Source of the DNA: Methylorubrum suomiense
GTDB taxonomy: Bacteria > Pseudomonadota > Alphaproteobacteria > Rhizobiales > Beijerinckiaceae
Reading direction: 5' to 3'
NCBI RefSeq assembly: GCF_022179765.1
Contig: NZ_BPRE01000007.1
Location: 124,001-188,000, forward strand
Length of the DNA stretch: 64,000 nucleotides
Position numbers and translations under genes: made by a program. Below, piece by piece: positions 55,613-64,000 of the stretch. Every line of letters begins with the position of its first letter. Position 1 is the first letter of the stretch. The notes beneath the pieces were generated by a model. That model was not told the origin of the DNA. It was given only the letters and a program-made list of their open reading frames with translations, and made no database searches.

Positions 55613-57048
55613 ACGCGCTCCTCCCTGGGCAGGCCGGTGATGGCACGGGCGAAGTCCCGGGCCGCGAACGGCTCCAGATCCTCGATACCTTCTCCGACTC
55701 CGATGAAATGGACCGGCAGGCCGAACTTGGCAGCGAGGGCGACGAGGATGCCGCCCCGCGCCGTACCGTCGAGCTTCGTCATGACGAGGCCCGAGACCGG
55801 GGCGGCCTGCGAGAACAGCTCGACCTGACTCAGTGCGTTCTGCCCCACGGTGGCATCGAGCACCAGCAGGGTGGCGTGCGGCGCTTCCGCATCGAGCTTG
55901 CGGATCACCCGGACGATCTTCTCAAGCTCGTCCATCAGACCGGCCTTGTTCTGGAGGCGGCCCGCCGTATCGATTAGGAGCACGTCGGCGCCGGCTTCCC
56001 GCGCCTCCTTGAACGCATCGAAGGCGAGACCGGCCGCATCCGATCCCTGCGCCCGGCTGATCACCGGCACGTCGGTGCGCTCGCCCCAGACCCGCAATTG
56101 CTCGATGGCGGCGGCGCGGAACGTATCGCCCGCCGCCAACATGACGCGGCGCCCTTCCGCCTTGAACTTGAGCGCGAGCTTGCCGATGGTCGTGGTCTTC
56201 CCCGCGCCGTTCACGCCGACCGTGAGGATCACGTAGGGTTTCTTCGCCGGATCGACGGTGATCGGCACCGCTACGGGATCCAAAGCCCGCTCGATCTCGG
56301 TCGCCAGGATCGACCGCACCTCGTCCGGGGAGATGCCCTTCTCGTAGCGTCCCTTGCCGACGGCCTCCGCCATCCGTGTCGCGGTCTCGACGCCGAAATC
56401 GGCCTGGATCAGCGCGTCCTCGAGATCTTCGAGCGTCGTCGCGTCGAGCTTGCGCTTGGTGAACAGGCCCGTCACCCGGTCGGACAGGGCCGTGGACGTG
56501 CGCATCAATCCGCCGGTGAGGCGCGACCACCAACCGCGCTTCTCCGTACCTTCGACGGCGCCCTGAACGGCGTCGCTCGCGAGGGCCGCCGCGCTGTCGA
56601 CGGGCTGGATGTCGACTTCGGCGGGCGCTGTCAGCTCCGCCGGCGGCGTCTCACCGCCGGTGACGCGGGACCACCAATTGCGCTTTTCCGTGGGAGCGGC
56701 CGCAGGCTCGGGGATCGCCGGTTCGGGCTCCGGCACCGGTTCCGGCGCCTCATCCGACGGTGCATCGAAGGCCACGTCCTCGACCGGCGGCTGCGGCTCG
56801 GGCTGGAGGTCGGCGCCCTCGATCTCGTCGGGGATGCGATTCTTATTCGGGTCGTCGGGAGAGGGCTCGCTCACCGGGGGCGGCACGTGCGAGACGTCTT
56901 CGGCACCTGTGGCGAAGTCCGGCACGCCCTCCGATTCGGATGCCGGCGAGGTCGGCTCCGGGAGAACCGATTCCTCGGACGGCTTCAACTCGGGAGCTTT
57001 TCGCCCGAACAGGCGCCCGAACCAGCCGGGCTTCTCGTCGTCGCTCAT
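55609..57048 (-). CDS. ftsY: Signal recognition particle receptor FtsY
   Basis: A 479-residue SRP GTPase. The first 165 residues are acidic and Pro-rich and carry three similar Trp/Arg motifs: [10 protein letters not shown] (8-17), [12 protein letters not shown] (121-132) and [12 protein letters not shown] (169-180); the last runs into the N domain and is the usual membrane-targeting helix. The G domain has [17 protein letters not shown] near 278, [24 protein letters not shown] and [10 protein letters not shown]. It docks ribosome-SRP complexes at the Sec translocon. It is followed by yciB with a 4-base overlap. Confidence 0.97.
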   Translation of the reverse strand: MSDDEKPGWFGRLFGRKAPELKPSEESVLPEPTSPASESEGVPDFATGAEDVSHVPPPVSEPSPDDPNKNRIPDEIEGADLQPEPQPPVEDVAFDAPSDEAPEPVPEPEPAIPEPAAAPTEKRNWWSRVTGGETPPAELTAPAEVDIQPVDSAAALASDAVQGAVEGTEKRGWWSRLTGGLMRTSTALSDRVTGLFTKRKLDATTLEDLEDALIQADFGVETATRMAEAVGKGRYEKGISPDEVRSILATEIERALDPVAVPITVDPAKKPYVILTVGVNGAGKTTTIGKLALKFKAEGRRVMLAAGDTFRAAAIEQLRVWGERTDVPVISRAQGSDAAGLAFDAFKEAREAGADVLLIDTAGRLQNKAGLMDELEKIVRVIRKLDAEAPHATLLVLDATVGQNALSQVELFSQAAPVSGLVMTKLDGTARGGILVALAAKFGLPVHFIGVGEGIEDLEPFAARDFARAITGLPREERV

Positions 57049-57094
57049 CCTCGAAAACCTTGCTCCCGATGGTCCGGCGCACTAGCCACCGGGG

Positions 57095-57835
57095 ATGGAT
57101 CCCCGAGCATCGTCGCCGAACCGCAGCGTTGACCCGCAGATAGGGCTTTCCCTCCTCTACCGCGATGCCCTGATGCTCGTCATCGACAAGCCAGCGGGCC
57201 TTCCGGTCCATCCCGGGCCGAAGGGCGGCCCGACGCTGACCGATCGATTGGACGCGCTTCGCTTCGGCCTGCCCCGTCGCCCGGAGGCCGCGCACCGGCT
57301 CGACCGCGATACGTCGGGCTGCCTCGTGCTCGGCCGCCACGCCAAGGCCCTCGCGCGGCTGAACCGCCTCTTCGCCGACGGAAAGGTCGAGAAGACCTAC
57401 TGGGCGTTGGTGGAGGGGGCTCCGCCGGAAGAAGGCCGTATCGACCTTCCCCTCGCCCGTCGATCCGACGATCCGCGCAGCTGGTGGATGAAGGTCGATC
57501 CGGCAGGCCTGCCCTCGCTGACACATTTTCGTGTTCTCGGCCGCGCCGATGGCTTGGCTTGGCTGGAACTGAAGCCGGTCACCGGGCGGACGCATCAGCT
57601 CCGCGTCCACTGTGCCGCCATGGGCTGGCCGATAAAGGGGGATGCCATCTACGGCATCGCCGATACGGAGCGGACCGGCTTACAGCTTCACGCCCGCGCC
57701 CTGAGTCTGCCACTCTATCCGAAACGCGACCCGATCACGGTCGTTTCGCCCGCGCCGGTGCATATGCGCAGCGGCCTTCTCGCCTGCGGCCCCAAGCCGG
57801 AGGACGAAGACGTTGGAAGCAATTCCTTGATCTAG
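57095..57835 (+). CDS. RluA-family pseudouridine synthase
   Basis: 246 residues. Catalytic Asp70 is in AAHRLDRDTSGC; LVIDKPAGLPVHP is the N-terminal signature and PVTGRTHQLRVHCAAMGWPI the C-terminal block. No S4 domain precedes it, so it is of the single-domain RluA/TruC-like type. It isomerises uridine in rRNA or tRNA; the exact site is not predictable. It is divergent from ftsY, starts 46 bases apart. Confidence 0.92.
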   Translation: MDPRASSPNRSVDPQIGLSLLYRDALMLVIDKPAGLPVHPGPKGGPTLTDRLDALRFGLPRRPEAAHRLDRDTSGCLVLGRHAKALARLNRLFADGKVEKTYWALVEGAPPEEGRIDLPLARRSDDPRSWWMKVDPAGLPSLTHFRVLGRADGLAWLELKPVTGRTHQLRVHCAAMGWPIKGDAIYGIADTERTGLQLHARALSLPLYPKRDPITVVSPAPVHMRSGLLACGPKPEDEDVGSNSLI

Positions 57836-58043
57836 CGCTTCACCGATGACGGTGCCCTGGGCGGCGAACGTGCCGGTTCGGTGAGGCGGCAGCGCTCGAT
57901 CCGCCTCGCTCACCCGAAGGACGAGGACGCGCTCCGATCCGGTGATGCAGGCGCGTCGGAGGCATCGGCGGCTCCGTAGGACGAAGACGAGATCAGACCT
58001 GCGGCAACGTGCGAGATGTCCGAAAAGCCCTTGGCGGATGGTC

Positions 58044-59261
58044 TCAGGCGGCCAGCAGCACCTGCCCGTCATGGCCGGTGATCGTCACGTCCCGGATCTC
58101 CCCCGACGGCACCTCCGTGGCGAGACGCACTCCGGTGAAATCCTCGGTCCGAGCCATGCCGCCGCGCTCGGTCAACACCCGGCGATCCGTACCGACGGCG
58201 CCGTCGAGATGGTGCCGGAGCGCGGCCGCGCCGGCTTCGCGCAGCCGGGCGGCGCGGGTGCGAACGGCGTCCGGGGAGACCGGCGGCATGCGGGCGGCCG
58301 GCGTGCCGGGGCGCGGCGAGTAGGGGAAGACGTGCAGATGCGTCAGCCCGCATTCCGCCACGAGATCGAGGGAGCGGGTGAACTGCGCCTCCGTCTCGGT
58401 CGGGAAACCAGCGATGAGATCGGCACCGAAGACAAGGCCGGGGCGCAGCGCCCGCAGGCTCGCGCAAAAGCGAATCGCGTCGGCGCGAGAATGGCGTCGC
58501 TTCATCCGCTTGAGGATCAGGTCGTCCCCGGCCTGAAGGGAGAGATGGATATGGGGCATCAGCCGCGGTTCCTCGGCGAAGGCCGCGATCAAATCGCTGT
58601 CGGCTTCGACGGAATCGATCGAGGACAGGCGCAGCCGCGTGAGGTCCGGAACCTCCCGCAAAATCGTCCGCACGAGGCGTCCCAGGGTCAAGTCGGGATC
58701 GAGGTCGCGGCCATAGGCGGTGAGATCGACCCCGGTCAGCACCACCTCGCGCCCGCCATGTTCGACGATGCGGTGGACCTGCGCCACCGCATCCGGCACC
58801 GGCACCGAGCGTGAGTTCCCGCGGCCGAACGGAATGACGCAGAAGGTGCATCGGTGATCGCAGCCGTTCTGCACGGCGACGAAAGCGCGAGTGTGACCGG
58901 CCATCCGATCGATGGCGCTCGCTTCGGCCGCGCGCGGGGCCATGATGTCCGCGGTCTCGCCCCAATTCTCAGGGCGGAGCTTCACCGCGTTGCCGACGAG
59001 CCGCGCGACCTCCGGCATGGCCGCGTAGGCCGCGCGCTCGACCTCCGCACCGCACCCCGTCACCACGATCTCGGCGCCGGGACGGGTGCGGGCCAGACGG
59101 CGGATCGCCTTGCGGGCCTGCCGGCCGGCTTCCGACGTGACCGCGCAGGTGTTGACGAGGACGAGGTCTCGGCCCTCGGCGCCGGGCTCCGCGCGACCGC
59201 GCATCACCTCCGACTCGACAATGTTGAGCCGGCAGCCGAAGGTCAGCGTCTCGACGCTCAT
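58044..59261 (-). CDS. mtaB: tRNA (t6A37)-C2 methylthiotransferase MtaB
   Basis: 405 residues of the MiaB/RimO/MtaB family that turns t6A37 into ms2t6A37. The N-terminal UPF0004 domain has its three cluster cysteines in [15 protein letters not shown] and VTGCGAE. The radical SAM domain has [15 protein letters not shown] near residue 145, then [10 protein letters not shown] and [21 protein letters not shown] short TRAM-like C-terminus follows. Its start overlaps the dapF stop by 4 bases, so it is co-translated with dapF. Confidence 0.94.
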   Translation of the reverse strand: MSVETLTFGCRLNIVESEVMRGRAEPGAEGRDLVLVNTCAVTSEAGRQARKAIRRLARTRPGAEIVVTGCGAEVERAAYAAMPEVARLVGNAVKLRPENWGETADIMAPRAAEASAIDRMAGHTRAFVAVQNGCDHRCTFCVIPFGRGNSRSVPVPDAVAQVHRIVEHGGREVVLTGVDLTAYGRDLDPDLTLGRLVRTILREVPDLTRLRLSSIDSVEADSDLIAAFAEEPRLMPHIHLSLQAGDDLILKRMKRRHSRADAIRFCASLRALRPGLVFGADLIAGFPTETEAQFTRSLDLVAECGLTHLHVFPYSPRPGTPAARMPPVSPDAVRTRAARLREAGAAALRHHLDGAVGTDRRVLTERGGMARTEDFTGVRLATEVPSGEIRDVTITGHDGQVLLAA

Positions 59262-60148
59262 CCGTCCGCCCTCTCGAAGATGCCGGGGGCGAAGGTGCCC
59301 TCCCCTTCAAGGAAGACCGGGCCTGTCATCAGCACGTGGTCGTCGGCCTGCCATTCGATCGACAAGACGCCCCCCGGCAGGGCGACGCGGGCGAAGCGGC
59401 CGATCATCCGCAGGCGCGAGGCCGCGACCACGGTGGCGCAGGCGGCGGTTCCGCAAGCCAGGGTCAGCCCCGCGCCCCGCTCCCAGACCCGGAGCGTGAT
59501 CGTGTCGGGGCCGGTGACCTGGGCGATGGAGATGTTGGCCCGTTCGGGAAAGATCGGATGCGCTTCAAGCAGCGGTCCGATCCGGCCGAGATCGAAGCTG
59601 TCGGGATCACGGTCGACGAAGAAGATCGCGTGCGGATTGCCCATGCTGACCGCTGCGGGCGAGTGAAGGATGGGATCGTCGATCGGCCCGATTTGAAGCT
59701 CGATGCGGCGCGTGTCGGGAAACGGCTCGGCCAGGGGGATCTCGTCCCAGGCGAGACGCGGCTTGCCCATATCGACGGTGAAGGAGAGTTCGCCGACGCG
59801 TCGCACGGCGACGAGCCCCGCCTTGGTCTCCAGCGTCAGCCGTCCGCCCTCGGCCGGTCGCGCCATGGCCGGGTCGTCGTGCAGCGCGTAGGCGACGCAT
59901 CGCGTGCCGTTGCCACAGGCGCCGGATTCCGAGCCGTCGGTGTTGTAGATGCGCATGAACGCGTCGGTGCCGGGGCTGACGGGATCGTGCACCACCATCA
60001 ATTGGTCGAAGCGCGAACGGGGATCGGCCCCGATCGCACGCGCTTCGGATGCGGAGACACGCAGGTTCGTGCCGCGCAGGTCGAGCACCACGATGGCGTT
60101 GCCCGCGCCGTGCATTTTCAGGAAGCGGCGGTTTGCGAGAGGGCTCAT
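59258..60148 (-). CDS. dapF: Diaminopimelate epimerase
   Basis: A 296-residue pyridoxal-independent racemase converting LL- to meso-diaminopimelate for lysine and peptidoglycan. The two catalytic cysteines lie in [11 protein letters not shown] near residue 87 and [11 protein letters not shown] near residue 232; [13 protein letters not shown] opens the fold, and [10 protein letters not shown] is the mid-protein signature. ATG 60148 ([14 protein letters not shown]) is taken over an upstream in-frame ATG because it matches family starts. It is followed by mtaB. Confidence 0.97.
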   Translation of the reverse strand: MSPLANRRFLKMHGAGNAIVVLDLRGTNLRVSASEARAIGADPRSRFDQLMVVHDPVSPGTDAFMRIYNTDGSESGACGNGTRCVAYALHDDPAMARPAEGGRLTLETKAGLVAVRRVGELSFTVDMGKPRLAWDEIPLAEPFPDTRRIELQIGPIDDPILHSPAAVSMGNPHAIFFVDRDPDSFDLGRIGPLLEAHPIFPERANISIAQVTGPDTITLRVWERGAGLTLACGTAACATVVAASRLRMIGRFARVALPGGVLSIEWQADDHVLMTGPVFLEGEGTFAPGIFERADG

Positions 60149-60286
60149 GCGACCTCTTTGCAGGTGGAGCGGCGAAGGGAGGTTGTTCGTTGCCCTATAG
60201 GGTAAACCGGCGGGCGCGTCGCGGATCGTGAGACGCATCCGCTCTGCACCCTCGCGGAAAGGCCCGTTCGGCCCTAACCTGATGCC

Positions 60287-61096
60287 ATGGCCCGCGCTTG
60301 CGCCGCGGACCCTTGGGAGCCTCGCGCCTTGACCCGTTCCACCCTCGTTGCCGTCAGTCTCCTGGTCCTCGGCCCTCTCGCCGCCCTGGCCCAGACGCCC
60401 GCGCCCGGCGACGCGCCGAAGGGCGCCCCGCCCCCCACCAATGCGCCCTCACCGGCGGAAACCAACCCCTTGCCCCTCACCACATCCCCGGATCCCTCGA
60501 AATCCGGCCCCGGAACGGCGATGCCTGCCCCCGAGCAGGCGCCGGTGCGCAATCCCGGCGGCTCGGATCCGGCGCCGATCGCCAAGCCCGGCCCCTCCGC
60601 TCTGCCGACCCTGGTGCCGAATTCCGGCGAGGCGAACGACGTCGACGAGGTGACCCTGCCGGCCAAGCCGGCGGCGATCCTCTCGGGCCAGACCAAGTGG
60701 GAGGACGCCGTCGCGAGCCTGACGGGCTCGTTCAGGACGATCGAGGCGGCCTTGGCGAAGGCCGGCCTGAAGGCGGCTGGTCGCCCGCTCTCGGTCTTCA
60801 CGAAGACGGAAGAGGACGGCTTCCAGTACGAGGCGATGATCCCGATCGAGGCGGCCCCCGCGGGCGGTGGCCCAGTCGATGGCGTGCGCTTCGGGTCAAC
60901 GCCTTCGGGTCGGGCTTTGCGCTTCAAGCACAACGGGACCTACGAGGAGATCGACGGCACCTACGAGACCCTCACCGCCTATCTGGACGTGAAGGAGATC
61001 GACGTTCAGGACCGTTTCGTCGAGGAATATGTCAGCGACCTCAAGAGTGGCTCGGAGGACAAGCTCGACATCAACATCTACGCCCTGCCGAAATAG
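60287..61096 (+). CDS. Secreted hypothetical protein with Pro-rich linker and GyrI-like C-terminal domain
   Basis: 269 residues from ATG 60287; TTG 60329 is an alternative that puts the signal peptide ([18 protein letters not shown]) first. A Pro/Ala-rich linker of about 75 residues follows, then a folded part of about 145 residues: [20 protein letters not shown], and [20 protein letters not shown], the latter like the GyrI/AraC effector-binding fold (G-x-Y-E-E-I-x-x-x-Y), then VEEYVSDL. Ligand unknown; location probably periplasm. Confidence 0.7.
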   Translation: MARACAADPWEPRALTRSTLVAVSLLVLGPLAALAQTPAPGDAPKGAPPPTNAPSPAETNPLPLTTSPDPSKSGPGTAMPAPEQAPVRNPGGSDPAPIAKPGPSALPTLVPNSGEANDVDEVTLPAKPAAILSGQTKWEDAVASLTGSFRTIEAALAKAGLKAAGRPLSVFTKTEEDGFQYEAMIPIEAAPAGGGPVDGVRFGSTPSGRALRFKHNGTYEEIDGTYETLTAYLDVKEIDVQDRFVEEYVSDLKSGSEDKLDINIYALPK

Positions 61097-61146
61097 TCTT
61101 CACCGGCGCGGGGGAACCGGAGACTCCATTGGTGGATTCGGCTCAC

Positions 61147-61905
61147 ATGTCGATGCTGCCCGGATTCGAGACCCCCTCCCCGCGCCGCGCCCGCCGGGCC
61201 GAGCCGCCCGCGCCGAGCGAGGCCCTGCGGGACAAGGCACTCGATATTCACCGCCGGTTATGTGGCGTCTATCACTGCCCGATCCCGTATTTCCACAGCC
61301 TGGATCCGCTCTCCGAGCTGATCTCCTCGCTTCTGTCCCATCGCACGCGCAACGCCGATTCCGGCCGCGCCTTCAAGGCGCTGCGGGCGCGTTGGCCGGA
61401 TTGGGAGGCGGTCGAGGCGGCGCCGACGGAAGAGATCGAGGCGACGATCCGCGGCGTCACTTGGCCGGAGCTGAAAGCACCGCGCATCAAAGCGGTGTTG
61501 TCGGCCATCCGCGAGCGCCAGGGATCGCTGAATCTCGATTTCCTCTCGGACATGAGCGTCGAGGACGCCCGCACCTGGCTCCAGGCAATCCCCGGCATCG
61601 GCCCGAAAACCAGCGCGGCGGTGCTCTCCTTCAGCACGCTGCGGATGCCCGCGCTGCCCGTCGACAGTCATCACCATCGCGTCGCACAGCGCACGGGGCT
61701 GATCGGCAAGAGCGTCGATGTCGGGCCGAGCCATCCGATCCTGCGGGCGCAATTGCCCGCCGATTGGTCGGCCCAAGCCCTCTACGACAACCACGAGGTG
61801 CTGATGCTGCACGGGCAGAAGGTGTGCTTCCACCACAAGCCGGCCTGTGACCGGTGCGTGCTGCTGGAACTCTGCCCAACCGGACAGGCGCGCATGCAGC
61901 GGTAA
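61147..61905 (+). CDS. Endonuclease III-like DNA glycosylase/AP lyase
   Basis: 252 residues of the HhH-GPD superfamily. The helix-hairpin-helix AIPGIGPKTSAAVLSF holds the catalytic Lys, and LPVDSHHHRVAQRTGL holds the catalytic Asp. The 4Fe-4S cluster ligands near the end follow C-x6-C-x2-C-x5-C (CFHHKPACDRC, then C five residues on). An N-terminal extension of about 40 residues is rich in Arg/Pro. It excises oxidised pyrimidines or related lesions in base excision repair. The start at ATG 61147 is chosen because the upstream frame crosses the previous gene. Confidence 0.92.
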   Translation: MSMLPGFETPSPRRARRAEPPAPSEALRDKALDIHRRLCGVYHCPIPYFHSLDPLSELISSLLSHRTRNADSGRAFKALRARWPDWEAVEAAPTEEIEATIRGVTWPELKAPRIKAVLSAIRERQGSLNLDFLSDMSVEDARTWLQAIPGIGPKTSAAVLSFSTLRMPALPVDSHHHRVAQRTGLIGKSVDVGPSHPILRAQLPADWSAQALYDNHEVLMLHGQKVCFHHKPACDRCVLLELCPTGQARMQR

Positions 61906-62039
61906 GCGGAGCGGTCTCGCGCTTCGACCGCGACCTGGGAGAAGGCGTGCCACGAACGAATTGTCTGGAAAGCAAAGCTACGTACTGCGAGACGATCGTC
62001 GCCCGCGGGTCACTTGGATCGGGACGATCCCAGACCAGC

Positions 62040-63167
62040 TCACGTCCAATACAAGATTTTCGCGAAGGGCAGCCGCATCCCGATCCGCTCGTGGAAGAAG
62101 GCCCGCATCTCCCGCATGACGTCCGCCGGGAGAACGTACTTCACCGAGCCGAACTTCGTGAATTTGCGGCTGCGCTCGGCCTCGCGCATGGGCAGGTCGG
62201 AGCCGGGATACCAGCCTTCCAGGACCTCCTTCGACCCGGGCGTGAAACGGTGGGTGATGAGTTCGAGCGTCAAGTCGGGCGCGGGCACGTCGGCCAGCGC
62301 TTCGGCGGCATCGGCGAGCAGGGCATCGTAGGCCTCTCGCCAGTCCTCCACGGGGAGGATCGGCGCGATGGTGAGGCCGACCGGATAGCCCGCACCGGCC
62401 ATGGCGCCCAGCGCGGCGAAGCGCTCGGCCAGCGGCGCGGTGCCGCCCTCGTAGCGGGCAGCGGGGGCGGCATTGACCGAGAAGCGGATGCGGGTACGCC
62501 CGCGATGCGGCAGGTCGAGGAGAGGCTCGATCGCGGCGAATTTGGTGGTGAAGCGCAGCTGGACCGGCGCTTCCCAAGCACCGAAATGCCGGATCGCTGC
62601 CGAGAGTGACCCGGTCAGGTGCTCGATCCCGAGGGGATCCGTGTAGCAGGAGGCCTCGAAGGTCGTGCCCTCCGCCGCGCGCTCTGCGGACGCGCTGGTG
62701 ACATTGCCACGACCGACATAAGCATCGAGATTGGTCAGGATCGCATCGAGATTGGCATAGGCGCGGGTGATCGGCGGTCCCGACAGGGACCCGGCAAGGT
62801 AGCAGTACTGGCAATGTGCCGGACAACCTTCGGCGAGATCGAAGCGCCAATCGGCGCTTGGCGGGATCGGCTGAAGCTTGAGCTTCGAGGGCGGCGCCAC
62901 GACGATCGCCAGCGTCGCTTTCGCCTCGGCATAGGGGCGGCCCGGGTCGCCCTGCTTCGCGCTGATCCGGTTGCTTGTTAGGTATTCCACCGGCAATCCC
63001 TGCCCTTCCGCCCGTTCGGCGATGGCGCGGCCATGAGCATGCTCCAAGGCCGCCGGGGTCACGAGCACCCGGCGCGGTCGCCACAGCCGGGTCGGCTTGC
63101 GGGCCGCCGCTCCGGGGTGGAATGCGCGTTCGCGCGCGTCGCTCGACCTGTCGGGTGCCTCGATCAT
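62040..63167 (-). CDS. Spore photoproduct lyase-like radical SAM protein
   Basis: 375 residues. A radical SAM cluster motif CPAHCQYCYL (Cx3Cx2C) near residue 114 follows FDLAEG. Other SPL-like blocks are RPRRVLVTPAALEHAHGRAI, EASCYTDPLGIEHLTGSL and LELITHRFTPGSKEVLEGWY. In Bacillus SplB repairs spore thymine dimers; homologues in non-sporulating alphaproteobacteria are common, but their substrate is uncertain. It is convergent with the endonuclease III gene, 134 bases apart. Mechanism by homology; role in UV repair is inference. Confidence 0.88.
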   Translation of the reverse strand: MIEAPDRSSDARERAFHPGAAARKPTRLWRPRRVLVTPAALEHAHGRAIAERAEGQGLPVEYLTSNRISAKQGDPGRPYAEAKATLAIVVAPPSKLKLQPIPPSADWRFDLAEGCPAHCQYCYLAGSLSGPPITRAYANLDAILTNLDAYVGRGNVTSASAERAAEGTTFEASCYTDPLGIEHLTGSLSAAIRHFGAWEAPVQLRFTTKFAAIEPLLDLPHRGRTRIRFSVNAAPAARYEGGTAPLAERFAALGAMAGAGYPVGLTIAPILPVEDWREAYDALLADAAEALADVPAPDLTLELITHRFTPGSKEVLEGWYPGSDLPMREAERSRKFTKFGSVKYVLPADVMREMRAFFHERIGMRLPFAKILYWT

Positions 63168-63280
63168 GGCAGGGCAACGATCGACTCGGCCCGCGGGTCC
63201 ACCGGGTTCGGAACCGCGCCTGCCGCTGCGCGATGATTCCGGGGGCGTGGAATCGTCTCACCGGAGCGGCCGAGGGCGCC

Positions 63281-63571
63281 ATGGCGGATTGGGAAGAGAA
63301 GCGGCAGGCTCTGGCGACTCTGGTGGCGCGCCGGATGGGGTTCGCCGATCCGATTGAGCTCGCTCCGCAGGATCGGGCGGCGGTCGATCGCGAGGTGGAG
63401 GCACTGGCCGACCGCGGCAATCCCGCCGACATTGAACCGGCGGATCCGGAGGCAGCTCAGCTCCACCGGGCCGTCGCAGCCTATCGCGCCGCGCGACAGC
63501 TTCGGGCCGACGAGGACAATGTCCGCCTCGCCGAGCGCGGCGAGGTCTTCGCACCCGAGGACGATGCGTGA
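63281..63571 (+). CDS. Small hypothetical protein
   Basis: 96 acidic residues from ATG 63281: [20 protein letters not shown], a middle [20 protein letters not shown], and a last third [20 protein letters not shown]. It is helical, soluble and without recognised domain. The end EVFAPEDDA is strongly acidic. It lies 49 bases upstream of the next gene and may be co-transcribed with it. Confidence 0.6.
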   Translation: MADWEEKRQALATLVARRMGFADPIELAPQDRAAVDREVEALADRGNPADIEPADPEAAQLHRAVAAYRAARQLRADEDNVRLAERGEVFAPEDDA

Positions 63572-63620
63572 CGCCGAAACCCGGCTTGGCCATCGGCCCG
63601 GTCCGGTGCAAGCGCACGCC

Positions 63621-63950
63621 ATGACCCGCTCGCTCCTAGCCTTCTCCGCCGCCGCGCTCGCCGAGATCGGCGGCTGCTTCGCCTTCTGGGCTTGGCTGCG
63701 CCTCGGCCGCTCGATGGGATGGATCGTGCCGGGCCTCGCTTCGCTGGCTCTGTTCGCCTATCTGCTCACCCTCGTGGAAAGCGAAGCCGCCGGTCGCGCC
63801 TACGCCGCCTATGGAGGCGTCTATGTCGCGGCGTCGATCGGCTGGTTATGGGCCGTGGAGGGCCACCGGCCCGACCGCTTCGATTTGGCCGGCGGTGCAA
63901 TCTGCCTCGTCGGAATGGCGGTGATCCTGTTCGCCCCACGGGGCGGTTGA
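63621..63950 (+). CDS. YnfA/UPF0060-family small membrane protein
   Basis: 109 residues with four hydrophobic helices, the topology of small multidrug resistance-like transporters. The N-terminal [17 protein letters not shown] and later [19 protein letters not shown] followed by [14 protein letters not shown] are the UPF0060 signatures. Location inner membrane; transport function is inferred from family only. ATG 63621 gives [15 protein letters not shown]. Confidence 0.93.
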   Translation: MTRSLLAFSAAALAEIGGCFAFWAWLRLGRSMGWIVPGLASLALFAYLLTLVESEAAGRAYAAYGGVYVAASIGWLWAVEGHRPDRFDLAGGAICLVGMAVILFAPRGG

Positions 63951-64000
63951 TCGGGCGACAGGCGCGGCCCGGCCTGTCAATAGCGTCGCCTGCTCGCTGC

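Overview
The window reads as a chromosomal stretch of a high-GC alphaproteobacterium of the Methylobacterium/Methylorubrum kind (Hyphomicrobiales). The reasons are the style of the proteins (tig-clpP-clpX-lon order, GSI plus GSII, Omp25/31-like porin, 41-residue cysteine-free L36) and a bacteriochlorophyll/carotenoid photosynthesis cluster in the bchCXYZ-pufQBALMC order of aerobic anoxygenic phototrophs. No methylotrophy gene lies in the window, so the genus is an inference. Layout: 1-4006 is an accessory end holding a partial CDS, a FemAB/GNAT-like gene and two nested, broken insertion sequences (IS3 and IS5/IS427 type) that stop just downstream of a tRNA-Val gene. 4129-11018 is the protein quality-control block (lon, clpX, clpP, tig) framed by tRNA-Val(TAC) and tRNA-Leu(TAG). 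11338-14356 holds a multicopper-oxidase-like protein without most copper ligands and the NAD(P)H-hydrate repair enzyme Nnr, convergent. 14540-19167 is a glutamine block: PII, glutaminase, GSII and GSI. 19549-23452 holds a GGDEF-EAL protein, an FMN reductase and several small unknowns, including a 45-residue TTG-start membrane peptide. 23598-29299 is the pst-phoU-phoB phosphate operon behind a three-repeat Pho box. 29400-30726 is a graveyard of mobile DNA: two IS630 pieces in opposite orientation, remnants of conjugation genes trbC and trbD, and an intact VOC gene. 30820-41033 is mixed: MAPEG protein, an orphan ParA ATPase with a lysine-tailed partner, an outer-membrane porin, pyruvate kinase, hydrolase, TPR protein, L36, and a type I secretion ABC/HlyD pair. 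41034-41336 is an AT-rich, gene-free island. 41412-54951 is the photosynthesis cluster: on the minus strand crtE-crtF and bchC-bchX-bchY-bchZ-pufQ-pufB-pufA-pufL-pufM-pufC, and on the plus strand crtD-crtC. Two pairs of TGT-N12-ACA-like palindromes sit at its two internal promoters, as expected for PpsR/CrtJ control by oxygen and light. 54962-63950 is housekeeping: yciB, ftsY, an RluA-type pseudouridine synthase, mtaB, dapF, a secreted unknown, an endonuclease III, a spore-photoproduct-lyase-like radical SAM protein and small membrane/unknown proteins. The least expected observations are: bchZ has no stop codon and stays open in frame into pufB (probably one base lost in a G run); a 22-bp palindromic repeat sits exactly at the catalytic Glu codon of an IS5 transposase; the multicopper-oxidase-like protein has lost copper sites; the ParA/lysine-tail pair; a triplicated tryptophan-rich basic motif in FtsY; and the buried trb relics. 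I see no convincing wholly new defence or mobile system.
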